Assembly (NCBI RefSeq): GCF_023674465.1
Contig: NZ_CP098400.1
Location: 3,037,015 to 3,101,014 of the forward strand
Direction of reading: 5' to 3'
DNA length: 64,000 bases
Source of the DNA: Xiashengella succiniciproducens
GTDB lineage: Bacteria > Bacteroidota > Bacteroidia > Bacteroidales > Marinilabiliaceae
The translations under genes were made by a program, and so were the position numbers. A model generated the notes under the pieces. That model saw nothing but the letters and a program-made list of their open reading frames with translations. It was not told the origin of the DNA and made no database searches. Positions 47,576 to 55,572 of this stretch are shown here, piece after piece (within the stretch, counting starts at the first letter, position 1; each line of letters opens with the position of its first letter).

Positions 47576-47773
47576 TTATTCAGCTTTCTTTTCTTTATCG
47601 CATTCAGCCTTCTTTTCCTTGCAGCACTCAGCTTTCTTTTCTTTATCGCATTCAGCCTTCTTTTCGCAAGCTTCTTTCTTTTCAGGTTCTTGCATCATAG
47701 TACCTGCAAATGCGGGAGCTGACAGTCCCATTGCGAAAACTATCAAACAAGCAATGGCTAATTTCTTTTTCAT
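47576..47773 (-). CDS. Small secreted Cys/Lys/Glu-repeat peptide
   Basis: A 65-residue protein from the ATG at 47773 (the open frame extends 31 codons further upstream but contains no signal there). It has a clear signal peptide (MKKKLAIACLIVFAMGLSAPAFA, cut near 23), then a mature part of about 42 residues built almost only of Lys, Glu, Ala, Asp and Cys. There are repeats of the eight-residue unit C-D/C-K-E-K-K-A-E and five Cys (36, 42, 50, 51, 58). The DNA shows matching 24-base repeats. It has its own -7 box (TATGTTTG, 47808-47815) and terminator, so it is very likely expressed. No family is recognised; metal binding or a secreted signal are possible. Confidence 0.75.
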   Translation of the reverse strand: MKKKLAIACLIVFAMGLSAPAFAGTMMQEPEKKEACEKKAECDKEKKAECCKEKKAECDKEKKAE

Positions 47774-47807
47774 AACAATACTTTTTAAAAGGTTAATTGA
47801 TTCTATA

Positions 47808-47815
47808 CAAACATA
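47808..47815 (-). promoter_or_regulatory. -7 box for the repeat-peptide gene
   Basis: TATGTTTG on the minus strand, 34 bp before the ATG at 47773. It also shows that the frame upstream of this ATG is not translated as part of the gene. Confidence 0.5.
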
Positions 47816-47900
47816 AAATGATTTGATCAAAATGAAAGTTATCAGTCTGTTAAACTGCGTTAACACGATGTTAAGAACGGAGTTCTCCCTTATTTATTGC

Positions 47901-47908
47901 TAATTTTG
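47901..47908 (+). promoter_or_regulatory. -7 box directly before the sensor kinase ATG
   Basis: TAATTTTG ends 6 bases before the ATG at 47915, placing the expected transcription start at the start codon and ruling out the upstream in-frame start at 47897. Confidence 0.5.
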
Positions 47909-47914
47909 CTTCAT

Positions 47915-49183
47915 ATGAGAACGGGCATTTCATCGGAAAATCAAAAGATACTTGCTATTGCAACCTTTGCGATACTTATACTGCTGCTTTTAATTCAGAT
48001 TAGCTGGATTTACAGATCTGCGAGACTTGAAGAACAAAATTTCAATCACAGGGTTTCGATGGCATTAAAGGGAGCACGAGATGAGATAGGCCTAAGGGTA
48101 AACGGATGCACAGATATGTCGGATTACCTTTGCATGAAACAATGTACGGATGAGGTGCATCAAAGTAAACGCAGAGAAGTGGACAGTATTATCAGAGCCA
48201 ACCTAAGCATATATAACATAGAACTACCCTACACTTTTGAGATTACTGACACTCTTCTTCCCCAAAGTAAGGGTTTGTTGTTCAATCCTACCTGTTACAA
48301 GCAAAACCTAAATGGAATTATAGACCAGAATGGAGTCCAGATTCGCTTGCAGTTTCCGACACGCAATCAGTTTCTGATAGCTCAACTTTGGAGCCAGCTT
48401 GGAATCTCCGTGGCCTTCATCCTTTTTATTATGATCTCCTTCCTTATTACATGGAGATTGTACAAGCGAGAAAGAAATATGATGTTGTCAACATCCGACT
48501 TCATCAACAATATGGTCCATGAATTTCAGACTCCAATAGCCAACATTAGGTTTGCTACAAAACTAATTGCAAAGGACAATGGTGGACTGGACGTAGAGAA
48601 AAAGAGTGAATACGTTAAGGTAATCCTAGATGAAACACTTCGTCTTCAGTCTCATGTTGAATCAATTCTCAGAATTTCAAGTTCAGGATCTGATGAGCCC
48701 CTACTCAAAGAGCAAATTGACGTACACAAACTTGTCAGGGATGTTATAGGAACATTTAGTTACCATCTCCAACATGCGGGAGGTAAGGTTGACTTCAATC
48801 CTGAAGCTACTGAGCACTTTATAGAAGGAGAAGCAGAACCTGTCAGGTATGTTATCTCCAATCTTATTGATAACGCCCTAAAATATGTTCACAGGAGGCC
48901 TGTTATCAATATTGAGACAAGGAACAAGGACAGATTCCTGGTTATCAGCGTTACAGATAATGGTATTGGAATTAAGAAAGAAGATCAGGAACGAATCTTT
49001 GAAAAATATTACAGGGTTTCCACTGGTGATGTTCACAATATTAAAGGCTTTGGTCTGGGACTTGCATACGTGAAAAAGGTTGTTGAAAGTCATGGTGGAA
49101 AAGTAGATTTAGAAAGTGTGCCTGGCAAGGGAAGCAAATTCTTATTATATTTCCCTCTAAAGGAAAATAAAAATAATGGATAA
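47915..49183 (+). CDS. Sensor histidine kinase with Cys-rich periplasmic domain
   Basis: A 422-residue kinase: TM1 (about 12-31), a periplasmic domain (32-158) with four cysteines (65, 73, 77, 127), TM2 (159-180), HisKA with His202 in MVHEFQTPIAN and an HATPase domain (NLIDNALKY; DNGIGIKKED; GFGLGLAYVKKV). The variant box V-H-E-F-Q-T-P is common in Bacteroidota RprX-like kinases. Its response regulator overlaps it by 8 bases (ATGGATAA). The cysteines and the neighbouring Cys-rich secreted peptide suggest thiol or metal sensing, as a hypothesis. Confidence 0.92.
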   Translation: MRTGISSENQKILAIATFAILILLLLIQISWIYRSARLEEQNFNHRVSMALKGARDEIGLRVNGCTDMSDYLCMKQCTDEVHQSKRREVDSIIRANLSIYNIELPYTFEITDTLLPQSKGLLFNPTCYKQNLNGIIDQNGVQIRLQFPTRNQFLIAQLWSQLGISVAFILFIMISFLITWRLYKRERNMMLSTSDFINNMVHEFQTPIANIRFATKLIAKDNGGLDVEKKSEYVKVILDETLRLQSHVESILRISSSGSDEPLLKEQIDVHKLVRDVIGTFSYHLQHAGGKVDFNPEATEHFIEGEAEPVRYVISNLIDNALKYVHRRPVINIETRNKDRFLVISVTDNGIGIKKEDQERIFEKYYRVSTGDVHNIKGFGLGLAYVKKVVESHGGKVDLESVPGKGSKFLLYFPLKENKNNG

Positions 49184-49874
49184 CAAAATACTTGTTATTG
49201 AGGATGATCCAAGTATGGGATTCCTCCTTAAAGAGTTCCTGTCCGCCAACGACTTTGAAGTAACCCTGTGCAAAGACGGTGATTCAGGATTGACAGCATT
49301 CAGATCGTCAGGTGCAGGCTTTTGCATTATTGATGTGATGCTACCTGGAATTGACGGTTTTACTTTAGCTGAAAGGATCAGGAAAGAAAACAAACTTGTT
49401 CCAATAATATTCCTTACTGCACGCTCACTCAAACAAGACATCCTGAAGGGCTTCAGCCTGGGTGGAGACGATTACATTACCAAACCATTTGATGAGGATG
49501 AGCTACTTTGCCGTATCAATGCCATACGCAACAGATACTCGCTTGGTAGTCCGGCTACTTCAATCTTTATGGAACCTGTTTCCATAGGATCTTATGCCTT
49601 TGACATCCAGAATCAGTGTCTTATTTTTGAAGACGAGAAGGAAAGACTGACTTACAGGGAATGTGATGTGCTGCGAATGCTTTGCGAAAACAAAAACAAT
49701 ATCGTCCGTCGCAGCGACTTGCTTCAGAAATACTGGGGAAAGGATGACTACTTCAATGGCAGGAGTCTTGACGTTTTTATAACCAGGCTCCGCAAAAGAC
49801 TTGGCAAGGATCCTTCTGTCAGGATAGAAAATGTACCCAAAGTTGGGTTTATACTCTCAGATCAATCCAAATAA
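49176..49874 (+). CDS. OmpR-family response regulator
   Basis: A 232-residue regulator: receiver with Asp53 in CIIDVMLPGIDG and Lys in DDYITKPFDEDELLCRI, then a winged-helix DNA-binding domain (LTYRECDVLRMLCENKNNIVRRSDLLQKYWG...RSLDVFITRLRKRLG). It resembles RprY of Bacteroidota. Translationally coupled to the kinase upstream. The palindrome at 47235-47250 and the exporter operon are candidate targets. Confidence 0.93.
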   Translation: MDNKILVIEDDPSMGFLLKEFLSANDFEVTLCKDGDSGLTAFRSSGAGFCIIDVMLPGIDGFTLAERIRKENKLVPIIFLTARSLKQDILKGFSLGGDDYITKPFDEDELLCRINAIRNRYSLGSPATSIFMEPVSIGSYAFDIQNQCLIFEDEKERLTYRECDVLRMLCENKNNIVRRSDLLQKYWGKDDYFNGRSLDVFITRLRKRLGKDPSVRIENVPKVGFILSDQSK

Positions 49875-50524
49875 AGACTAAGACCAACGCAAAGGTTCCA
49901 TATCTTGTCGATTGTGACATATTTTGTCCTGATAAACTCCAAAAGATAGGCATCCAAAGTACTCACCTCGGCATAGATTCCAATGCCGCTCAAGACTCCT
50001 TTAGTGTTGATTTGCCATTCAGCACCATAAAATGGGGCCAGATGAAGCTTATTCTGAAAATAATATTTGTTTGGATAATAGGACGGTAGTTTATTAAAGG
50101 TATTGTTGGTATAACCCCAGTTAAGAGAGAATCCTGCTTTTGGAACAAAGCCTCCCCTAAAATGCTGCTTAAACAGTTTCCAGCTGCTTTTGTATGACAA
50201 AGTCTGCACATTTACAGAACTTCCTCCAAAGGTCCTGGATAAGACTCCAAAATAAAGAGTCCCTTCGTAACGTGGCGTAAAATCATAGCCTATCCCTGCT
50301 GAGGCAAAACCAATAAGGCCGGCATATTGTAACTTAAGGTAACTGGGTACAAACCATTTTGGCTTTATTGCCAAGGTATCTTCACCAAAAGTAAGGGAAA
50401 AAGAACGGTTCAGTTCCCTGGACTCAGAAAAATCCAGGGATTCATCATATACACCCTCTCCCTTGATAGTCTCTGTTACAGAAATCAGAAACAGTAACAT
50501 TGTCATCAATGCAACACGCTTCAT
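49862..50524 (-). CDS. Hypothetical exported, barrel-like protein
   Basis: A protein of 220 residues from the ATG at 50524 (MKRVALMTMLLFLISVTETIKG, a signal peptide); an ATG at 50545 would add 7 residues and overlap the phosphoesterase. The mature part has amphipathic strands rich in Tyr, Phe and Gly (LKLQYAGLIGFASAGIGYDFTPRYEGTLYFGVLSR cut into strands), ending CVGLSLYLD, which suggests a small outer-membrane barrel. Its end overlaps the convergent response regulator by 13 bases. Not recognised further. Confidence 0.65.
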   Translation of the reverse strand: MKRVALMTMLLFLISVTETIKGEGVYDESLDFSESRELNRSFSLTFGEDTLAIKPKWFVPSYLKLQYAGLIGFASAGIGYDFTPRYEGTLYFGVLSRTFGGSSVNVQTLSYKSSWKLFKQHFRGGFVPKAGFSLNWGYTNNTFNKLPSYYPNKYYFQNKLHLAPFYGAEWQINTKGVLSGIGIYAEVSTLDAYLLEFIRTKYVTIDKIWNLCVGLSLYLD

Positions 50525-50531
50525 CTCTAAC

Positions 50532-51359
50532 TCACTTAAGTTCATCTCTTACCAATTCAAGTCCTCCCTCGCCCACACAAATAACAAAAGTCTCCCTTGC
50601 CTTGCTTTCGCTTGTCGTCAAGTACAGCGGACCGGACGAATACCTCTTTCCCAAATAATAGCTATGCATATGACCATGAACCGAAAGATCCACATCATAC
50701 TTATCAAGCAACATGTTGAAGTAAAACTCATTGCCCTTTGAAAACTCCCCACTCCATGGTGGAATATGTGAAAACACAAAGCGGTAACGGAAGTCACCAC
50801 TGTTTTTTAACTGCTCCTCAAGCCAGTCAAAATCGGGATCCTTTACATCCTTTTCCCAGATTATATCTTCAAAGAAAATAAAGAGGCAGTCGTTGTATAC
50901 AATGGTGAAGTTAAAGGGTCCAAACATTTCCCTGTACATATACTCTCCATTGGACAGAAAATCATGATTGCCGATAAGTGTAATTAGTGGATGCTTCAGA
51001 TCAGAGACTATTTCGCTATACCACAAGAACTCCCTGTAAATACCACTCAAGGTAATATCACCCATATGTACAACAAAGTCGAGAGTGTCTATGCTGTTGA
51101 AATGTTTCACCTGATCGACAAAATCATCATAATAGGTATGAGTGTCACCAAAAACTCCAATGACAAAAGGCTTGAAGCTTTGTGAGCTTCGAGCCTGTAT
51201 TTGTTCCAGCGCTTTAATATTCAGGTCTTTGTATGGTAGCTTAACTCCGGCCTTATAGGGGCTGTACTCAATCATATTCTCACAGGAGCAGAACAAGCAA
51301 ACAAAAACTAACTGAACAAAGCTCCTAATGCATGCTTTTTTCACTACTGTATCAATCAT
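50532..51359 (-). CDS. Calcineurin-like metallophosphoesterase lipoprotein
   Basis: A 275-residue protein with a hydrophobic N-terminus ending in a plausible lipobox (FVCLFCSC) and a full metallophosphoesterase motif set: FGDTH, HMGDITLSG, IGNHDF, FSHIPPW, and HGHMHSY. It should bind two metal ions and hydrolyse a phosphoester outside the inner membrane; substrate unknown. It runs directly into the barrel-like gene (7 bp). Confidence 0.9.
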   Translation of the reverse strand: MIDTVVKKACIRSFVQLVFVCLFCSCENMIEYSPYKAGVKLPYKDLNIKALEQIQARSSQSFKPFVIGVFGDTHTYYDDFVDQVKHFNSIDTLDFVVHMGDITLSGIYREFLWYSEIVSDLKHPLITLIGNHDFLSNGEYMYREMFGPFNFTIVYNDCLFIFFEDIIWEKDVKDPDFDWLEEQLKNSGDFRYRFVFSHIPPWSGEFSKGNEFYFNMLLDKYDVDLSVHGHMHSYYLGKRYSSGPLYLTTSESKARETFVICVGEGGLELVRDELK

Positions 51360-51471
51360 AATACCGCAAAACTATCAAAACAGGCATTATGATTCTATTA
51401 CTAATCCCTCAAGCGGTCAATTAATGGCACAGACCGTAAGAATTTTCATATCAGCAACGAAAATGTACCTC

Positions 51472-52890
51472 TTAGTTTATCGACCAACGGGTCAGTCTTT
51501 TCAATGAGCTGTCTACCTCTACGTGAACTCCTTCCGGAACCATAACTCTGACTATAACCTTTTGCTTACGTATGCCCGAATCACCAGGTATTTTGAATGC
51601 CTTGTCAATAACTAGTTCTGATCCGTTGAACTCTATATAATAATCTATCTTATCGGCATAGTCGCGTGCCTTCTGCTCAGTGGGACCATAGGACTTCTTC
51701 TGTACCACAAAAGCAAGATTGTCAGCGCCCTCAACAATCCGTATTTCAGGTTCATCATAAAACAGATCCTTCTCTTTATCATATCTCAGAAGGATGTTCT
51801 TGAAAGTGATATTCATATCATCCCCTGAATAGTTCAGGTCTGAAGCCCTAATATACAGTGTATCACCAGTAAATGATCCCGGAATTACAGGGAGCTCAAC
51901 AGATGCCCTTTCCCTGAATTCCATCATAGTAGCAATACTTCCATATGCCAGGGAGCCAATTCCTCCAAGCCATAAAAGCAAAGCAAGCGCACCTATTAAT
52001 TTCCCACCGGAACGGAAGTTAAATATCAGATGGAGACCCAGGTATAGTATCATAAGTACAGGTATGCCAATGGTCAACCACAATCCTACAACAAACAAAG
52101 TACCATTCAAATTGCCGGCAAACAGTCGAGCCATCTCAATTGCCGGAACCATCTCAGGAGCCAGGCTTGTAGCCTTACCCATAAATACAAGGGAAAAGAC
52201 GAGACCAGTAAGAGTAATAAAGCTGACCAGAGTCAATATTATTCCAAGAATAACCCTAAGAACAATAAATACCCTATTAATTCCGGTGTTATTTCTGGCA
52301 CTTTTCTTTGCTGCAGGATTATAGTTTGCGAAAGGTTCTCCTCCATACATCTGACTCCTTTGCTCTATTGTAATTGCCTTGGGCATTGCGATCCAAAGAA
52401 AGATATAGGGTATAATGGAAATACCAAAGAAAAAGCCAATAACAAATAAAATCCTGAAGACAAAGGGGTCCATCCTGAAATAGGCACCCAATCCACTACA
52501 AACACCACCTAGCACCCTGGAATAAGGATCTCTGTATAACCTCCTCCTTACCGGTACAAAGGGAACTTCCTTAGCCGATCCATCATCACCTCCCTTTGTA
52601 TCCTTTCTGCTGCCATCTTCAGTAACTGTATCTGAAGCAAACACCTCCGGATCACCAATAATCCTGATCACCTCCTCAACATCAGCTATGGTAATCGAAC
52701 GCTGATTCATGGCAACCGGAGTAAAGAGTTCCGCCAGTCTTGCATCAAGGTCTGTCATTGTCTCCTCTGCATCTTCCCCTCCTCCAAGATAAATCCTGAC
52801 CTTATCAAGGTATCCCTTCAACCTGTCATGAGCATCTTCTTCGATAGTATAAGCAAATCCTGACAGGTTTATTACTATTGTCCTTTTCAT
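51472..52890 (-). CDS. PspC-domain membrane protein (larger)
   Basis: A 472-residue protein. The first 100 or so residues (TIVINLSGFAYTIEEDAHDRLKGYLDKV) match the N-terminal region of its upstream paralogue, then come a PspC domain (LYRDPYSRVLGGVCSGLGAYFRMDPFVFRILF), several membrane helices and a C-terminal beta-rich region. Such proteins respond to envelope stress. Operon: padR, then this pair. Confidence 0.9.
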   Translation of the reverse strand: MKRTIVINLSGFAYTIEEDAHDRLKGYLDKVRIYLGGGEDAEETMTDLDARLAELFTPVAMNQRSITIADVEEVIRIIGDPEVFASDTVTEDGSRKDTKGGDDGSAKEVPFVPVRRRLYRDPYSRVLGGVCSGLGAYFRMDPFVFRILFVIGFFFGISIIPYIFLWIAMPKAITIEQRSQMYGGEPFANYNPAAKKSARNNTGINRVFIVLRVILGIILTLVSFITLTGLVFSLVFMGKATSLAPEMVPAIEMARLFAGNLNGTLFVVGLWLTIGIPVLMILYLGLHLIFNFRSGGKLIGALALLLWLGGIGSLAYGSIATMMEFRERASVELPVIPGSFTGDTLYIRASDLNYSGDDMNITFKNILLRYDKEKDLFYDEPEIRIVEGADNLAFVVQKKSYGPTEQKARDYADKIDYYIEFNGSELVIDKAFKIPGDSGIRKQKVIVRVMVPEGVHVEVDSSLKRLTRWSIN

Positions 52891-52908
52891 TTTCCTAGCT
52901 GTTAATCG

Positions 52909-53886
52909 TTAAAACATAGTGAAGATCCAGGGGGTAAAGGCAAGGGTTCCCAGGAATTTTACCAATACAATAGCCATAAGAACTGATGCCGCAACAAGAA
53001 GAACATTTCTGGATGTGCCCTGTGCCTTAAATCCCATAATAAAGAGCACTATCGAAGCAATAAGTGATAATATCATCGGAAATGGAATAAAAGTAAAATT
53101 AAAAAAAGGTGTGCCTACCGTAAAATGACTGAACGCCCAATGCCCTGCAACTTTCCTGAACAACACAAGACATCCGATAACTGCAGCCACGATAAGAATA
53201 CTCTTGTCGGTTTTGTTCATCCGGTCCATGCGACCCTGGACAGGGTCAGTTGTTACTTTTTTTTTACCAATATCAGAGAACTTACCCTTAAGCAGGTTGT
53301 AATCATCCTTAACCTTCTTCTCAATCGAAGATATTGTAATATCTTCCCCCCTCATCTCAAGTTTCTGTACTGATGTAAGTGCCGGAGGTACAGCTATCCA
53401 AAGTATCAGATAGATCAGAATTACAACACCCATACTCAGAAACGGAAGAATTACAAACACTAACCTTACAGCGAGAGGGCTGATATTTAATAATGCAGCA
53501 ATCCCACTACAAACACCACCCAGGACCTTGTTGTCAACATCCCTGTAAAACTGTTTGCGTGGTCTGTAAGTAGCACCGGCACTGGTCTGACCAGACTCAT
53601 CAGTAAACCTTTCCTCACCCTTTTCACCTTCAAAGTCTTCGGGCTGTCCCATGATATCGATAACCTCTCTTACATGATCAATAGAAATTACCGAAACCGA
53701 AGGGTTGACTCGTTGAGAAAACAGTTCTGCAATCCTCGACTCAATATCCTTGATTATTTCAGAGCCTCCATCACGGCCACCAAACCAGGACTCAAGTTTT
53801 TGCTGGTACTTTTTCAATTCTTCATAAGCATCCTCATCTATGTAAAATGCCAATGATGCTATGTTGATAGTAACTGTCTTTTTCAT
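52909..53886 (-). CDS. PspC-domain membrane protein (smaller)
   Basis: A 325-residue paralogue: N-terminal region (TVTINIASLAFYIDEDAYEELKKYQQKLESWF), PspC domain (FYRDVDNKVLGGVCSGIAALLNISPLAVRLVF), a linker, and membrane helices to the C-terminus. It overlaps the PadR gene by 4 bases (ATGA type), consistent with one transcript. Likely senses or buffers membrane stress, as for the PspC family. Confidence 0.92.
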   Translation of the reverse strand: MKKTVTINIASLAFYIDEDAYEELKKYQQKLESWFGGRDGGSEIIKDIESRIAELFSQRVNPSVSVISIDHVREVIDIMGQPEDFEGEKGEERFTDESGQTSAGATYRPRKQFYRDVDNKVLGGVCSGIAALLNISPLAVRLVFVILPFLSMGVVILIYLILWIAVPPALTSVQKLEMRGEDITISSIEKKVKDDYNLLKGKFSDIGKKKVTTDPVQGRMDRMNKTDKSILIVAAVIGCLVLFRKVAGHWAFSHFTVGTPFFNFTFIPFPMILSLIASIVLFIMGFKAQGTSRNVLLVAASVLMAIVLVKFLGTLAFTPWIFTMF

Positions 53887-54221
53887 TCTTCTGAGTTTTT
53901 ACGGCGTATCATACTTACGGCATCCACAAGTTCATACCAGGCCTTGTCGAGTTCGGCAAGGAACTCACGGCCCTTTTCGGTAAGAGCATAGTACTTGCGT
54001 GGGGGTCCCTGATTGGATTCTTCCCAGCGATAACTAAGCAGATCATCATTTTTTAGTCGTGTAAGAAGGGGATACAAAGTACCTTCCACAACTATCATCT
54101 CAACTTCTTTGAGCTGATTGATTATGTCAGATGCATATGCGTCCTCGACAGAAAGTATCGATAAGATACAATATTCAAGTACCCCTTTTCGCATCTGAGC
54201 CTTAACATTTTCAAGCTTCAT
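53883..54221 (-). CDS. PadR-family transcriptional regulator
   Basis: A 112-residue winged-helix protein of the short PadR type: KGVLEYCILSILSVEDAYASDIINQL, VVEGTLYPLLTRLKNDDLLSYRWEES, GPPRKYYALTEKGREFLAEL. It heads the pspC pair and probably represses it and itself through the palindrome at 54309-54337. The effector is unknown. Confidence 0.94.
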   Translation of the reverse strand: MKLENVKAQMRKGVLEYCILSILSVEDAYASDIINQLKEVEMIVVEGTLYPLLTRLKNDDLLSYRWEESNQGPPRKYYALTEKGREFLAELDKAWYELVDAVSMIRRKNSEE

Positions 54222-54291
54222 AATCCCTGTTTTTTATTTTGAAACTACTTTAGGAATTCCATTACTATCCTTTACAATATTGTTGGTATTG

Positions 54292-54323
54292 CAAATATAT
54301 ATAATTAATTTGGTACCATGCAA
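54292..54323 (-). promoter_or_regulatory. Promoter of padR-pspC-pspC
   Basis: On the minus strand TTG (54321-54323) and TATATTTG (54292-54299) with a 21-bp spacer. The -33 element lies in the centre of the palindrome at 54309-54337. Confidence 0.7.
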
Positions 54324-54337
54324 TACATGGTACCAAA
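54309..54337. promoter_or_regulatory. Putative PadR operator, 12-bp inverted repeat
   Basis: Perfect arms TTTGGTACCATG and CATGGTACCAAA around the spacer CAATA. It overlaps the -33 element of the padR promoter, the position expected for repression, in the gap between padR and rbfA. Confidence 0.75.
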
Positions 54338-54370
54338 AAATTTCAAAAATAATTATCCATAAATTTTAGC

Positions 54371-54378
54371 TATTTTTG
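54371..54378 (+). promoter_or_regulatory. Candidate -7 box for rbfA
   Basis: TATTTTTG, 21 bp before the rbfA ATG at 54400. It overlaps an alternative TTG start (54376), arguing against that start. Confidence 0.45.
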
Positions 54379-54399
54379 AAGCCTAAAGATCTTGACACT

Positions 54400-54735
54400 A
54401 TGGATTCAACCAGACAGAAAAAAATAAGCAGACTCATTCAGAAGGAACTGAGCGAGATCTTTCAAAGGGAGGTCGGTGACATTATAAGCTCCACAATGGT
54501 AAGTGTTACAGTGGTTAGAGTAAGTGCCGACTTAAGCGTAGCAAAGGTTTATATCAGCATATTTCCTACAGCCGGTACTGAGGCTATTCTTGCAAGCATC
54601 GAAGAGAATAGTTCAAGAATCAGGTTTATGTTGGGTAAAAGGGTTGGAAAGCAACTTCGAATTATCCCCGAGCTGAAATTCTTTATTGATGACAGTCTCG
54701 ACTATGCTGAAAAGATAGATAACCTGTTAAAATAA
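54400..54735 (+). CDS. rbfA: Ribosome-binding factor A
   Basis: A 111-residue RbfA starting MDSTRQKKISRLIQKELSEIF. The KH-like core has VSVTVVRVSADLSVAKVYISIFP and the C-terminal LRIIPELKFFIDDSLDYAEKIDNLL. It helps mature the 30S subunit and 16S 5' end. First of a group with a methyltransferase (5 bp) and a LolC/E-type permease. Confidence 0.95.
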   Translation: MDSTRQKKISRLIQKELSEIFQREVGDIISSTMVSVTVVRVSADLSVAKVYISIFPTAGTEAILASIEENSSRIRFMLGKRVGKQLRIIPELKFFIDDSLDYAEKIDNLLK

Positions 54736-54740
54736 TAACG

Positions 54741-55559
54741 ATGCAATATGACCCTATTAAACGTTCCCTTGGCAGGGTCTTTAACCTGCATCCCGGGCTC
54801 AGGGTACTGTTTTACAACCTTCTTGATCTGTTGCTCCTCCGCTCATGGTATATAAGGAGGGAACTACGCAAGTGGAGAAAAATAGCCCGTCCGGATGCCA
54901 AGATCCTGGATGCAGGATCAGGTTTCGGACAGTATGTCTGGCGTATTGCACGTATTGGATCTGGCTATTCAATCAAAGGTATAGACATAAAGGATGAGCA
55001 GGTAGCCGATTGCAACGACTTCTTCAGGAAAAGAGGACTAGGTAGCAGAGTCATATTCGAATGTGCTACACTGGAAGATTTTAATGAAAAGGACAATTAC
55101 GATCTGATCCTTTCGGTAGATGTAATGGAACATATCGAAGAGGATGAAAGGGTAATGAAAAACCTGTGCTATGCACTAAGAAAGGGTGGGATGTTGCTTA
55201 TCTCAACACCTTCGGACAAGGGAGGTTCAGATGTGCACCATCATGATAGTGATGGTGCAGTTGGTTTTATTGACGAGCATGTAAGGGACGGATATAATGC
55301 AGATGACATCAGACAGAAACTGCATAGAGCAGGTTTCTCGGAAGTTGAAACCCGCTATTCCTATGGTAAGCCAGGAAGTCTTGCGTGGAAGCTTTCAATG
55401 AAGTTTCCAATCCTTGCACTAAATTTTACAAAGCTGTTTTTCATAGTGCTTCCCTTTTATTACTTACTGGCCTACCCAATTGCCTACATACTCAACCACA
55501 TTGACCTGGCTCAGACTCACAGGGAAGGAACTGGCCTTATAGTAAAAGCCATAAAATAA
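54741..55559 (+). CDS. Class I SAM-dependent methyltransferase
   Basis: A 272-residue methyltransferase: motif I KILDAGSGFGQYVWRIA, an acidic residue in GIDIKDEQ, and DLILSVDVMEHIEED for motif II. The C-terminal 60 residues are hydrophobic (FFIVLPFYYLLAYPIAYIL), suggesting membrane association, as in ubiquinone- or lipid-modifying enzymes. Substrate unknown. It lies between rbfA and the permease gene. Confidence 0.88.
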   Translation: MQYDPIKRSLGRVFNLHPGLRVLFYNLLDLLLLRSWYIRRELRKWRKIARPDAKILDAGSGFGQYVWRIARIGSGYSIKGIDIKDEQVADCNDFFRKRGLGSRVIFECATLEDFNEKDNYDLILSVDVMEHIEEDERVMKNLCYALRKGGMLLISTPSDKGGSDVHHHDSDGAVGFIDEHVRDGYNADDIRQKLHRAGFSEVETRYSYGKPGSLAWKLSMKFPILALNFTKLFFIVLPFYYLLAYPIAYILNHIDLAQTHREGTGLIVKAIK

Positions 55560-55572
55560 AAGCAGGCCCGAA

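Noticed and set aside
47579..47670. CRISPR-like short repeats
   Set aside because: The 24-base repeats are in tandem without spacers and encode the peptide repeat; no cas genes are near.
47418..47816. Plus-strand open frame with SAFFSLSHSAFF-type repeats
   Set aside because: It is the antisense shadow of the Cys/Lys/Glu-repeat gene, whose signal peptide, promoter box and terminator are all on the minus strand.
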